Of a DNA stretch of 64,000 bases, positions 1 to 12,455 are shown in pieces. The DNA comes from Pohlia nutans (Eukaryota; Streptophyta; Bryopsida; Bryales; Mniaceae): assembly GCA_022496805.1 (NCBI GenBank), contig CM040094.1, forward strand, positions 4,115,501 through 4,179,500. The letters run 5' to 3'. The notes beneath the pieces are model-generated. The model saw nothing but the letters and a program-made list of their open reading frames with translations, did no database searches and was not told the origin of the DNA. Position numbers and translations under genes: made by a program. Position 1 is the stretch's first letter, and each line of letters begins with the position of its first letter.

Positions 1-3000
1 ATTCTTCTCTTGGCATTGTCTTCGTCGTACGAGCACTTGAACGAGCATCACGCTGCTTTCATTCTTTTGGAACAAGCAAGACTCCGCGCCGAAAGCGAGA
101 GCTGCCAATGCAATCAACCGTGTGTTGGCTGTAATCGTCGCGATCACCACTTGAAAAGATGCGTAGTCCATTGCGTCCTTCCAAGGATTTTCGTGCAGCA
201 GGGTCGACTACAAAGTCGATACGGGTCTAGGGCAGAAGCCAGCAAGAGCTTCGAGAAGGGCTTGGAGTGGGCAACCAATGATCATGAATTGGTTTCAGTC
301 CTTGAGCACCATCTGTTCGAAGATATCCTTGTGGCACACAACAACATGAATTTACACATGTCAGGAAACTTCACTTTGTCCTCAGTCGACCTCTACAACA
401 AGACACTCACATTTTTCCAGAAGCTTCAAGTGATAAATTCGAACCGACCCGAGAACGATCCATTTTCTGAGGAGCGGAAGGACTACAGCAACAGGATCAA
501 GTTTTGGTTAGATCTGCACGAAGTGGGCCTTGGGGAGAGAGCTCCCAAACCAATTCAAGCCCTAGAACTCAACATGAAAGCGCTGGCGATGGCGCAGGAG
601 AAAGGCAAAGGCCCGTGGGACCTGTGTATTGCCCACTTAGCCGTGTTGGAGGATTTGGTAGCCTTGAATCGATCCAGTGGTCTTGAAGCTGTCGAGCATC
701 ACTTCAACGAGGCTGTCAATTGCGGAGCAGCTTTTTCAGGTCGGACAGACATGGACGCACTGAACATGCGCTTGGAATTACTGTAGGTAGGCATGCTCTG
801 CGGCCCAAAATCATGGCTCTCGATGCAGCGAGGACGCTCTTCGCGGGGATCATTCAAGTGCTGGAGAGGAAGCTCGACCAACTCGCCACCCTCAGCGACG
901 AGCACGCTCTCAGGTTCTTAGAAATGACCAAACACGCTTACATGTATATGACACTCGTATACATCAAATTTGCCACCCGTTCCTTGTTTGTGGTCAATGA
1001 AGATGGAATGGAAGTTCTTGCACATCCTCAGGCTGCGGACTCTACTTCAGGCCACAGGTTCATCCCCGACGATCCAGAATCTCTGAGGAGAGCACTGCTG
1101 TGGTCGGAGCGCTCCAAAGGGAGGCTACTCATGAAACGCCTTGAGCAGCCCCTGCTTTCAGTGACAACCAGTGATTTTGAGATTTTGAATCCTAATTCTT
1201 CTCCGGCTTGGGAGATGACCACCCTGGAGCGCAAGTTTCACACCGATGATGATTGGGCCATGGATTTCATATTCCTCGGGGGTGGGAGATTTTCCCATCA
1301 CGGATCGAAGATGGTGTTTGTAGAGTTCACCATGGTGTCCCGGTTTGAGCTCGCTACCTTCATTATGAACGATCAAACGGGCACCATCGAAGAGTTTATC
1401 CGTAGTAATTTAAGTTTAACCATGGACGACGAGGCTCGGAAACTTGCAGAAGAGGAGATGGAGCTTCTTACGAAAAACTTGCATCTTTACCAGGTATTAA
1501 TTCTACTACTTAAATTTGGTGAACATTGGAGTGCTATGATGGTTCCGATGCAGCAACATGATTCTGATCTGATGACGTCCTTGTGGATCATTGTATATGA
1601 GATCTGTAGAAATTGGATGAGTCTGCGGTGTCGCAATCTAAGTTTCTGGCACCGGCGTTGTACGCGATGAATGAACCTGAAAGCCGGATGCTGTACTTCA
1701 ACCCTTGGATTCCTGGTTTGGTTGCTCGATTTCAAAGACTGGCTTTTGAAGCTCAAAAACTCCGAGAGAATAAACGAAGAAGATGTCCAGGTGGTGCTAG
1801 CTTTCAGGTGAGCATAACATTCACTTTGCTTTCCAGGAAGTGGTAGATGTGATTCTGGGCTGAAATTATTAATTACGGTTCATCCAGACAACCTCGTTGT
1901 GATCGATTCCCAGTGAGGACTGACGTGTTGAAACTGCTTCTCATGATTTCCATCTCTTGTGGTCTTTACTGATCCAAATCCATGGTTAAATACATGAACT
2001 TTGTCCTAAGCCTAAGTCACAGCCTGAGGGCCGTTGCACTACATGACTGGGCACTGTCTCAACATGAAGTACCTCCACATCTCACAAGTTGCTCGGATTG
2101 CAAACAGGGTCAAATGGATTCCTTACTAGCTCAAATTGATTACCTCCTTCGAACACTGTACCGCCTCCTCATTGGTCCTTTGGAAGAAACGTTCCGCCGT
2201 CTATTCGAGCAGTGTGCAGACTACACGTTGGTGTTTGTGCCGCATGAGGTAATCAAATGGTCATATATATACAGTTGGATAATTGCTAGTCCCAGCAACA
2301 CTCTTCATTCTATTTAGTAATTATGACAGTTCACACTGAATAGATATGGTTACACTGTTTGAGATGATGCATTGTGGTGGCAGGCTAGCCATTGTTGCAG
2401 TCCCTCCAAAAGTTGTGGACCACTCAAATTTTATGGCTTCCATCAATTTAGGAGCAACACCAAATAGAATGAAGAGTGTAACTGCCAATTACTGAGCCAT
2501 CACTGGCTAACAACCCAATGAAAGAAGAAGAACGACGACCCCGGAGGAGTCAACGTAAATAAAGTGTCATTTCCCGCTACTTCCGATGCCTAAGAAAATA
2601 GTGGTACTTCTCCCTTCAGTGGGGAGTAGACCCTTTCCTAAGCTAATCATGATAACCTGATGGAGAATTCTTTGTTTGAAATCATGTAATGTAATGCCTT
2701 CCATGTGGTGTGCAGGATCTCAGTGTTCTACCGTTTCCAGCATTACGTGATGAAAATGGAAAATACCTCATCGAAAAATACCCTGTTTCTGTGTCCCCAT
2801 CCATCTGGGTGGCTCGGCATTGCCAACATCTTTACGACCACCAGGTTTGAATCGTCTAAAATCTCGAACCTCTGGCTTTGTAGCGCAAATCCTAGTTGAT
2901 CGGTTGTTGTCAATTCGGTGAAGCAGCAGTTTCAATAAATTCTTGTGTCCATCATTCAGCTCCAAAGTACTCCTGGGCCAGAGTTACTCGTGGGGAGAGC

Positions 3001-4569
3001 GACCGGATATCCAAAGTCGTGGCCCGATTTGCCCGAGGCGCACAACGAGATCGCATCCATCAAAGAGTTCTGTGGACGAGGCGCCACCGAAGTGGTGGAC
3101 TGTGGCGATGATGGTGCACTCATGAAGGAGAGAGTGATGGAACATGTGCAAACAGCATCGTGGGTTCATTTCGCAGTGCACGGCGATATCTCTCGTGCGT
3201 TTCCTCGGGGCTCCTTGCTACTCGGGGACACCGACATGGCTCGCTGGAATTCGGATGAAATCACCGCCGCTGGACTTCCGTGTGCTCGCTCTGTCGTCCT
3301 CAGTGCTTGCCAGTCAGGTCTCGGCATATTGGGAGGTACTGTCACTGACTACAAAAAACCTCTAAAACCATGCAGTGCCTAATGATTTTAAGTGCTCTTT
3401 GGGCTTTAAGGTATTTGCACCCACAGTTCCTACTAATAGTAACTGAACATAATTAGTTAATACTATTAGACAAAAATTACTTTTATTGAGCCTTATCGGC
3501 AAGTGAAAGAGGATTCCAACGCATGCATTATTTGGACACTTTATGAATAAGTTATGAATTTTCAAAGTATTGCATACAGGTGTACTCAAAACTGACCCTC
3601 GGCTCTCTTCCTATGTTATCAATATCTAGTTTTAAAGGGTCCAAATGGAAGGTCGCTTTTGAGACGCAAACAATTATGGGTGTACAGTACATGCCTTAGA
3701 GCATTCACACCCTATCACAAAATTCACAGTTGACCCTGAAAATTGGATGAGAATTGCTTGTATTTAATGTTGTTTTTTCAAGGTAGGTGAGAGACCCACG
3801 GAATATGAGCACGATATAGTAATACCTCAATATGTCCCTTTGAAGCTAATTTAAGGAAAGGTTCAGTATCCTAGATTGATGGACAATAATGATTACCCAT
3901 GTATAGTGATTGTGATTGGTTCACGGACTATATAGAGGGACATATAGCAGTGCAAGGGTTTGGAGATGATAGCTTGTGACACCAAATTTTGGATGTGATG
4001 ATAGTGGTCAAGGGGTGGATTGAGGGAGAAGGGTGTGGATGCTCTTAGTATGGGTTTCCATTGAACCACTATCTGACCTGCAAAATGTGTAGCTCAGGAT
4101 CTAACTGCGAAGTCAGGCCAGTATTTTGCACCTGTCACACTACCGAAATTCCCTTGGTGGTCAACATGCCCGTACTAAGACGTTATTGTGGATGATGATA
4201 TGACTCGCAGGAGAAGGTGTGTTGGGCTTCGCACGAGCTTTCGTGAGAGCTGGGGTACCAAGCTGTGTGTTAACCTTGTGGGAAGTACATGAGGGATTTT
4301 GTCTAAAATTCATGAAACAGCTGTACAAACATTTGCATGGTGGCGAGGATTTGGCACATGCCATGCAAAAGTCCACAGTGTACATGATGCAGGAACGGGA
4401 GGCACCTCGCCATAGAGCCCACAGATTCCCACCCTTCAAGTGGCTGGTTTTGGACTGGGCGGCTTTCTCATGTATTGGGTACGCCAGTGTCAAACTTCCT
4501 TCCCAATCCAGAATTGAATCAAGTTCTACTTCAAGCTCTCAATATGCTTCAAGAAATGAACCCCGCTAG
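1..4569 (+). CDS. TPR-CHAT domain protein, 5'-truncated by the window, with two apparent frameshifts
   Basis: Exons read as 1-1493, 1610-1807, 2011-2248, 2716-2844, 2960-3335 and 4211-4569 (stop TAG). The reading frame is open at base 1, so the true start lies upstream. The N-terminal part is helical and TPR-like. The C-terminal part is a CHAT domain: the segment LPFPALRD (from 2728), then HFAVHG at about 3169-3186 and LSACQSG at about 3299-3319, which supply the His and Cys of the clan CD peptidase dyad, then GEGVLGFARAF after the last splice. CHAT proteins are caspase/separase-like; the substrate here is unknown. Two breaks are visible. Near 780-790 the frame shifts after an in-frame TAG. 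Near 1755-1770, in a GAGAG run, the frame must shift to join the next exon in phase. The remaining splice phases agree. Either the gene is decaying or the assembly has indels. A Tourist-like MITE lies in the last intron. Confidence 0.75.
3699..4044. mobile_element. Tourist-like (PIF/Harbinger) MITE in the last CHAT intron
   Basis: The ends are inverted: GAGCATTCACACCC on the left and GGGTGTGGATGCTC on the right. They are flanked by the same three bases TTA (3696-3698 and 4045-4047), the target duplication typical of PIF/Harbinger elements. It is 346 bp long with no coding capacity. The ends resemble those of the element at 9887-10353. Confidence 0.7.
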
Positions 4570-4659
4570 TCTATAATAATCATAACGTTGGCATGAATAC
4601 CATTGTGAATAAAGAGTGTTGGGGTAGTTTTGTCTATCCATGGTTCAAGGACAAGGGTA

Positions 4660-7650
4660 CATCAAGGTATACCCTTGGTCCAGACAATCTGAAGTAAAGG
4701 AATCCACAGCCACCAGCTATTTTCGTACTCAACACCTACATTCCGCATACAACCAACATTTTCAATGTAAGAAGCAAATATATGGTTCGAAACAAGACTG
4801 AGAAGTGGTGGTAGAAAGGTGAATGTTGTGATTGGTAGTACCAATTTGGATGTGTGTATATGAATAAAGCGTTCACCAGTATTTTCTTACAATTTAGGAA
4901 CCTTTGTGCAGTACATATGGGATTGATAAAGGGACCTCTCTAAGTCAGTGCTCCATTCCCCAACGCAAGTCCTGTTTAACCCTTCAGTGCCCAGGACAGT
5001 TTTGGAGGGCAGGGAGTTTTCCGGCGCCACCCTGTTTCGGCATTGCTTAATTTGCTCCAATAATTCTAAAGTTAGGGTCAAACCGTTTGAATTGGGGACT
5101 AACTTTAGAATGCATGACATGTTAAAAACTCAAGCGTATGTGTGGGGCATTCGTAGATGTGTATTCATGATAAGCCGCGCAGCTCGTATTTTTGCACATA
5201 CCAATAGCACAAGCGAATTTCTTTGCCGCACAATTAAGGTAGTGGACCACATTGTACACTTCCTGTGCTTTCGACGTGCTATGCATGACTAATTGATTTG
5301 TCCTCTGATTTCTAACAAATTTTAATGCAGAAACATACACATCTCATATGATTGCATAGATGCTTTTATTCATCGACTTGCTGGTTATACACGTTGTACA
5401 CTCATAATCCGAAACCAACTTTAGACTATGTAAACGTCGCATGATGTTCGTAAGAAAAAACGAAAAGAACAGACTTCCGATAGCATGAAACACGTTAGTA
5501 TACGAAGTGTACTTTCTCTCAAGTGTAGGAATCTTTACTATATGACAAATTCTATTGTTCTTGAAAGTGTTTCACATCTTCAGTCTCAGTTTCTATGAGT
5601 GATACGTTCGGTCTTGCTGCGATTGCGTTCCGATGTAGCGAAACCCTGAATTCACATATTACATGTGACAGTGACAGTGACCACTTTCTAGAGCTCTGAG
5701 CACTAAGAGGAAATTTTTTTCAACTTTGCGCTCCTATGGGTCATTTTGGTTATTCTGTTTTGTTTCAAAAATGGGGCCCAACCTCAATTCCCCGCAAGTT
5801 AAACAGAGACCTCATGATATGTTTGTAGCGCTCATTTAGAGAATACGTTAATAGGATAGGCACATTGAAACCAAGAGGCTCTTGCTACCATAATCACTAG
5901 AGTGATTTGAAAATGCATTTGATGAACCCTTCCTACAATTTCCTGCATAGTCCCAATTCAGCATGACATGTCGGCATCCTCGTTGCCGGTGATTGACTCT
6001 TAACCCTTTAGTGCCTAGGGTACTGTAGCAGACAGCTCTGGATTTCAGTGGGTTTTTCCACTGTGGTTGAGACTACCAAAAATAGAATGGGTTAAATTTG
6101 AAAGTAACCGTACAATTCTATTCTCAACTCGAGAGCACACATTTTATTAAAATTTGAGAATCATCCGATGGTGGGATCGGAAGATTATAGTATGTATTTG
6201 AACTGTATAATGCACGCTCAAAAACGAGATTTTGGGGGGTGTGTGACTTCAAAGTTAAATAGAATTTGAGGTAAATTTTCAAAAATAAAAGCAAAGACGT
6301 TCAGCTATGCCCTATGTCAACACCTCTCCGTTGCAATCTTTCATATCAAAAATAGACTCACACATAATTATTGTGAGATTTATAAGTGAAAGTGACTTGT
6401 CCATGTACGGATTAGGACAAAATTTTATACGTTGAAAATTGACAGGAGTGGGTACATTAGTCAAGATCGGATTACACACACTAATGGAAGATGAAGAAGA
6501 GAACACAATCCAAAAAAATAAAACAAGATAACAAACTTCCAAACACAAGAAATACTACACAATACATATGTTGTATTTGTAAGTATTTACTGTATTTTCA
6601 AGTATTTGCAGTATTTTTGCGTTCTGTTGATAGGTATTTTGATAGTTGTACAATTCCAAATTGAAAATTTCTTTTTCTGGAAGGTGCGTAATGTATGTGC
6701 GCAAATCTGAACTTCAGAACTGAAGTTCCAATTCTTCACGGATTCTCTGTTATTTGCATTTCCGACGTTGCAGTGACCATAATCTGGCTTGCTAGGCACT
6801 AAAGGGTTAACAATCATCTAACAATTGAGGTAAACTCACGGACAGACGATTCTTATAATAACAAGAAAACCAGTTTTCAAATGACTACTCGGGGCTTCTT
6901 GGAAGTTTGTAACCACAGATGCCGATCAGAAAAAGAACAGAGAAACACGTTGAACTATAAGATTCCAAAAATGACCAAACCGCAGTACATTGCGGTCTGA
7001 TAAAGTGGAGGATCATATCCCTGTAGGGACACTTATTCGACTCCACAGCACTCTTTTCAACTGAGAAGACAAACTTTAAGGTCCCATGACAGACATTTTC
7101 AGAAAAAGGATCGGTTGGAAAATCTCGCTGGTGTTTCTCCATGTAGCTCGAAAGCTCTTCAGAAACACGGACCAATTGCGATCATCACATCCAGAACAAC
7201 AGACTCTGACGCCGATATAAATGCTCATATTTTATGGGTGTAAAGTAGTCTGTCATGCCTGTGGCACTCAGTACGAGGAATTTTTTAAATCATAGCACAT
7301 ACGGACATCACGACACCAAAGAAAAACTGGAGAAACATCAGAGACTTAAATATCTGTAATCAGAAGCTTGCTTCATTTTGTTGCAGTATTTTCGTCATCA
7401 CCTGAATTCTCCAAACCCTAAAAGACTCAACTGGATGGACGGGTCAGATAAGAATGGATTATGCCTCAAGTTTTTAAGATCAACGACGGTAACACGCCTC
7501 GCACATCTAATTGAAGTCCTCATTCCCGCCACATCCAAACAACAACAACAAGCGCCAACAAACTTAAGCCCTAAACAAACTTACAAAACAAGATAAACAA
7601 TCTGCAGAATACGAAGGCTAAAATGAAATACTACTTCTCAATGAAAGGCT
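4660..7650. repeat. Duplicated block, copy A
   Basis: Several stretches match 17385-18910 in the same orientation: 4660-4800 with 17385-17500, 4885-5230 with 17690-18065, and 6815-7600 with 18095-18830. By eye the identity is roughly 80 percent. Copy A carries about 1.6 kb that copy B lacks (about 5230-6806), including a complete TTAA-flanked MITE. The best-conserved stretch encodes a similar short peptide in both copies (from about 7380 and 18645), but neither looks like an intact gene. Confidence 0.7.
6004..6806. mobile_element. piggyBac-like MITE flanked by TTAA
   Basis: Both ends read CCCTTTAGTGCCTAG inward for 15 perfect bases, and TTAA lies directly outside (6000-6003 and 6807-6810). 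TTAA target sites and ends beginning CCC are the mark of piggyBac-type transposons. No transposase frame is present, so it is non-autonomous. It lies inside copy A of the duplicated block and is missing from copy B. A related end (CCCTTCAGTGCCCAGG after TTAA) occurs at 4976-4995, so an older, larger element may surround it. Confidence 0.75.
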
Positions 7651-7677
7651 CAGAAGGAGCCTGATCCCTGCAGCGAG

Positions 7678-9020
7678 CCGCGTCACTGAGGCGCGGAAAC
7701 TGAGAGTGGCTCAGTTGCCGGCTCCGGCGATCTCAGCCGTCCCCTTTTCCCTTTGAGATCCAGCGGTGACCATCGTCCGAGGTGGCAGGAGTGGGTCCAT
7801 CGAGCTTTTGGGGGGGCTGTTTTTTGGAGTGCCTGTCAGATTGGCGGACAATCTGAAAATTTGAGCAGGCCCCTCATTGAGCCCCTCACAAATCACTGTA
7901 GCAGCCAGCCATATTCATACCCCATACAGACTTGTAGTCACATTGCACTACGACGCCAAGGAAAAGGGGTTTTCTTCATTTTTGAGGAGCAATTTCACAA
8001 CTTTTCTTTCATTATTTTACAACTTTTTATTTTTGACATTATAGTGTACACCAAAATGAAGCAAAACGTGTAATTTGTTACCTCAGTTGATCTAATTAGA
8101 ATTTTTTTTCATTGCTACAAAGCAAGTCATGAAAAAGTGCTCCTCGTATCATTTTTGGGCCTTTCCACAATTTGGATGATAAAATTAGAAAATTCAAAAT
8201 TCAAAACATAGAGATATTCATTTCACACATCGAAAAAATAAAATAACATAATTGGAAAAAACCTCATGAAATTATGCATAGTCAAAGTTTACTTGACCTC
8301 AAAATATGCGAATATATTGATTTGTATATCTCACTTAACCTAGGCTTAATTAATTAGTTGCTTAATTTTATAAGTTGGTTTTTTCAAGAGCACTTTGAAC
8401 TAAGATCTTAGGTATTTTTAGTGAATCACTACAATATGAAATGAGGCATAAATTTTTCACTAGTCATCCCTTTTCTAATCAGTTTACACATGCATAAAGC
8501 CAACTTCCTATAAAATCTATAGTCAGAAATCCACAATTATGACATTTTTGTTCTACCACTCTCAAAAAATTGCTCCTCTTTTCAAAACACATTTAAATTA
8601 TCCTTCTTAGTTCGCATTTTACAATGCATTTTTGCAAAACTGCCGAATGTGGAGAGGAGTGAGGATCTTTAGCCTAAGTTAACCCTAAAAGGTTTTAGGG
8701 CATAGTAGATACATTGCCATATTTAACACTTGTTGTAAGTAAAAAGTTCCAAATTGAGATCCCAATAGCTTTTAAAACCATGTAGACATGGATTTTAACT
8801 TCACTTTTTATATGAAACTCATATGAAGTGTACAACCATGTCAGACTGTCCGCCCGTCTGACAGGCGCTCCAAAAAACAGCCCCCCCAAAAAGCTCGATG
8901 GACCCACTCCTGCCACCTCGGACTACGGTCACCGCTGGATCTCAAAGGGAAAAGGGGACGGCTGAGATCGCCGGAGCCGGCAACTGAGCCACTCTCAGTT
9001 TCCGCGCCTCAGTGATGCGG
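7678..9020. mobile_element. Element with about 170 bp GC-rich terminal inverted repeats
   Basis: The sequence 7678-7850 returns in reverse complement at 8847-9020 with only a few differences. It starts CCGCGTCACTGAG and runs through a GC-rich arm in otherwise AT-rich DNA. The interior of about 1 kb is AT-rich and includes a piggyBac-like MITE end (from about 8676, TTAACCCTAAAAGG) resembling elements at 43576 and 58266. No transposase is seen. Long inverted ends suggest a Mutator-like or foldback element, but no 9 bp target duplication was evident. It could instead be two MITE copies in opposite orientation. Confidence 0.65.
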
Positions 9021-9519
9021 TGTCGCCCACACATACTCAGGAGGTTGACTTTACAAACTCAACTGGATTTCTCAGCTCAACTGTGAGCGACTGGGATCGA
9101 TGAACCAGCATCGATCCCGTAAGAACAATTAACTTCCAGTATAATATTCTGCAATAAGCCATGTGGAACCACAAAGATTCTCCGCAGTGCTTTGCCCTTT
9201 CTTCGTCGCATGCATCGCAGGAATCTCTGGCGCTACAGTAGCTGGAATCAAATCAGCTCGATCATCTTCGTTACCATCACGTGTGTCAAGTGAAAAAACT
9301 AGGAGCGGTGTAGATCTCACGGTTAACTTGCGCAAACTGAAACTACGCCAAAATCGACGCCATCACTCCAAATCTCAGCAAATCATTACAGTCCTGAGAT
9401 CGAGCATCGATTAATAGCCCGTGTCGATCGATAGATAGATTCTCTAGTTTTGTTTGGTTCTTTTTTTTACACTAGTGAAACTGTTTCACTGCAAGACACT
9501 CAGCCAAAAACGGCCTGAA

Positions 9520-9798
9520 GGCCCATTCACATATAGCAGAGCTTCAGCATCCATGCATGCGTTAGGTAACTTTGAGGGAATCTGTTGGGAAACAAGAAAT
9601 ATAAAATATGAAATGAGAAGTTACTCGAACGCAACGCAAAAAAGGAGCATGGCCCAACTTGCGGTAGTGAATTGTAGTTGCACAGTAGTTGCAGCAAGAA
9701 AAGACAAGGCTTTCAATATTTTTTTGTTTTTGGGTTTTACCTTCCTCCATTTCGGGAACGCGAACGCAAGTGCGGCAGAGGCTTGGTGTGAATGGGCC
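9520..9798. mobile_element. MITE with GGCCCATTCACA ends, copy 1
   Basis: Inverted ends GGCCCATTCACA and TGTGAATGGGCC bound 279 bp. Copies lie at 10372-11023 (interrupted) and 11405-11700 (reverse orientation). No target duplication could be assigned, so the superfamily is left open. Confidence 0.65.
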
Positions 9799-9886
9799 AT
9801 GAGCGGAGAACAGCAAAGTAATAAGTACTTAAGTTAGATGTTAAACTAAATATTTTGCTTGGTTACAACGATAGTGTGCTAGCTAA

Positions 9887-10353
9887 GAGCATCTCCACCC
9901 CTACTCCAAATAGAGGGCCGTGATTGCCTGTGGCGGGCCCGGGCGGATTTTTGTGCCCCACCGCGACTTGGAGGAGCGGCCTGGACGTCGCGGCCTCGCC
10001 AAATTCCTTTGTTGCCTCGCCATCCTCCAGAGTCCCAGGATTGTTTCTAGAGCCCAAAGTGCGCGGTTTTAGACAAAGATTTGCGCCGGTTTTAGTCAAA
10101 GTCACAGCTGGACGCCCCACCTCTGCCGCGACGGCCGCTCCCGACCAAATTTAACCCCTGGTCTTCGTGCTGCAGATTCGTGATATAGTCTTCGTGCTGC
10201 AGATTCCCTCGAAATAGCAGCTGGCAGGTAGCCGGGACTAGAAACCGCGTGGCCCAGTGCACGACCTTATTTTTTCCGAGCCACTGTTCTTATTTGGGGC
10301 CCTCCAGATGTCAAATCGCAAGTCAAAAATTCAGAGTAGGGGTGAAGATGCTC
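9887..10353. mobile_element. Tourist-like MITE, GC-rich interior
   Basis: The ends GAGCATCTCCACCCCTACTC and its near-complement at 10334-10353 are flanked by TAA (9884-9886 and 10354-10356). A three-base TAA/TTA duplication and GAGCATCTCC ends are typical of plant PIF/Harbinger MITEs. The interior is unusually GC-rich for this window. Confidence 0.7.
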
Positions 10354-10371
10354 TAAGTTAGCTCCACTGAA

Positions 10372-11023
10372 GGCCCATTCACATATAGCAGAGCTTCAGC
10401 ATCCATGTGTGCGTCAGGTAACTTTGAGGGAATCTATTGGGAAACAAGAAATATAAAATATGAAATGAGAAATTACTCGAACGCATGACAAGAAGGAACG
10501 CAACGCAAAAAAGGAGCATGGAACTTGCGGGACACTAAATAATGTATTTAGTGTGAGGCACTGTAATTGCGAACATCACTCTAAATATCAAAAAACCTAC
10601 TTTTGTAAAAACACTAAATGTGAATTCTCACACTATTTATGAAGAATAGTAACGTTTTGACATTGTGATTTTTTGAGATATGGATATTTAGTGTGAGTAA
10701 GGAATGAAACTTGAGATGGAAAAACTAAAATTTTAGAAATGGAATGAATCAAATTGGATGATAATTGACAATGAATCAAATTGGATGATAACCGCCAACA
10801 CTAATCACCCACAAATTGACAATTAGTGTTAGACAAGTAGTAGGGGTAAGCACATTATTCATCACCTTACGCTAAATACACTATTTAGTGTAGTGAATTG
10901 TAGTTGCACAGTAGTTGCAACAAGAAAAGACAAGGCTTTCAATATTTTTTTGTATTTGGGTTTTACCTTCCTCCATTTCGGGAACGCGAATGCAAGTGCG
11001 GCAGAGGCTTGGTGTGAATGGGC
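10372..11023. mobile_element. MITE with GGCCCATTCACA ends, copy 2, carrying a nested element
   Basis: Same family as 9520-9798. It is interrupted at 10532-10891 by a 360 bp insert whose ends are inverted (ACACTAAATAATGTATTTAG on the left, an imperfect complement on the right). Removing the insert restores alignment with copies 1 and 3. Confidence 0.65.
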
Positions 11024-11404
11024 AATGACAGCCTATTAAACTTGCATGGGTTTGACCGTTTGAGCTTGCTCGATTTACCGATCGAGACAATGCTACTCAC
11101 TAGTCACTACTGGTCTTCATATTCGTTACCATTGATCACGTTTTTCAGACTTGGGCAACTGAAATTACGCCGAAAACGGCGCTCCAGCCCAGGGTCCTTA
11201 AAGAGCCATCAGTGCGGAGTAAGGCATGCAGTACCGATTCAAGATTACTCGAAATCTCAGCAAATGATTACTGTCCTGAATTCGAGCATCGATCGCTAGC
11301 CCTGTCCATAGACAGATTCGCTAGTTACAAATATATCGTGCTAGCTAGCTAGCTCCATCAAACTTGCTTGAGTTTGAGTTTGCTGGACAGTACGTGGTAC
11401 TCAT

Positions 11405-11700
11405 GGCCCATTCACACCAAGCCTCTGCCGCACTTGCATTCGCATTCCCGAAATGGAGGAAGGTAAAACCCAAAAATAAAAAAATATTGAAAGCCTTGTC
11501 TTTTCTTGCTGCAACTACTGTGCAACTACAATTCGATGCCGCAAGTTGGACCATGCTCCTTTTTTGCGTTGCGTTCCTTCTTGTCATGCGTTCGAGTAAT
11601 TTCTCATTTCATATTTTATATTTCTTGTTTCCCAACAGATTCCCTCAAAGTTACCTGATGCACGCATGGATGCTGAAGCTCTGCTATATGTGAATGGGCC
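11405..11700 (-). mobile_element. MITE with GGCCCATTCACA ends, copy 3, reversed
   Basis: Reverse-orientation copy of 9520-9798, nearly full length, bounded by GGCCCATTCACA and its complement. Confidence 0.65.
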
Positions 11701-12235
11701 TTCACTACTGATGTTCATATTCGTTCCCATTGATCACGTTTCTCAGATCGGCAAAACTGAAAAACTAAGACCGGTGTAGATCTCACAGTTGACTTGGGCA
11801 ACTGAAACTACGCTCCAGGTTCTTTTCAGAGCCATCAGCACCAATTCAAGAGCCCTCCAAATCTCATTACTGTCCTGAAATCGAGCATTGATCGATAACC
11901 CGGTCGATCGACAGATTCTCTAGTTTTGCTCGGTTACAACGATACCGTGCTAAGTAGCTAGCTCCACAGCCTTAATATCAAAGTTGCTTGAGCGTCTGTT
12001 ACTTTTGCAATGAAACCAGTTTCATTCGTGTCAAAAAAAAAGTTGCTTGAGATTGAACTTGCTCGATCGATCGATCTGGACTGAAAACTAGGACCTGTGT
12101 AGATCTCACGGTGCAACTGAAACTACGCTCCAGGTTTCTTAAAGACCCAGCAGCACCAATTCAAGGTCCCTCTAAATTTCAGCAAATCATTAAGTACTGT
12201 CCTGAGATCGATCGATAGCCCCACTTAGAGCAGCA

Positions 12236-12455
12236 AACCTGTCGTTTTTCATTCTCCACTTTGTGAGAACAGTGAATAGTGGCTATATATTTTACAAACC
12301 TGTCGTTTTTCATTCTCCACTAGCAGCAAACCTGTCGTTTTTCATTCTCCACTTTGTGAGAACAGTGAATAGTGGCTATATACAGTATTTTACAAACCTG
12401 TCGTTTTTCATTCTCCATTTTGTGGGAACAGTGAATAGTGGCTATATATTTTAGC
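12236..12455. repeat. Tandem repeat upstream of the P450
   Basis: A unit of roughly 60 bp starting CAAACCTGTCGTTTTTCATT and ending near GTGGCTATATA occurs three times plus a partial copy. Each full unit ends in a TATA-like CTATATA about 250-410 bp before the P450 start codon, so the array could affect the promoter. That role is inference. Confidence 0.7.

Noticed and set aside
9562..11700. Repeated similar peptides (for example EMEEGKTQ) that look like a gene family
   Set aside because: They come from three copies of one MITE read in the same frame; there is no coding signature.
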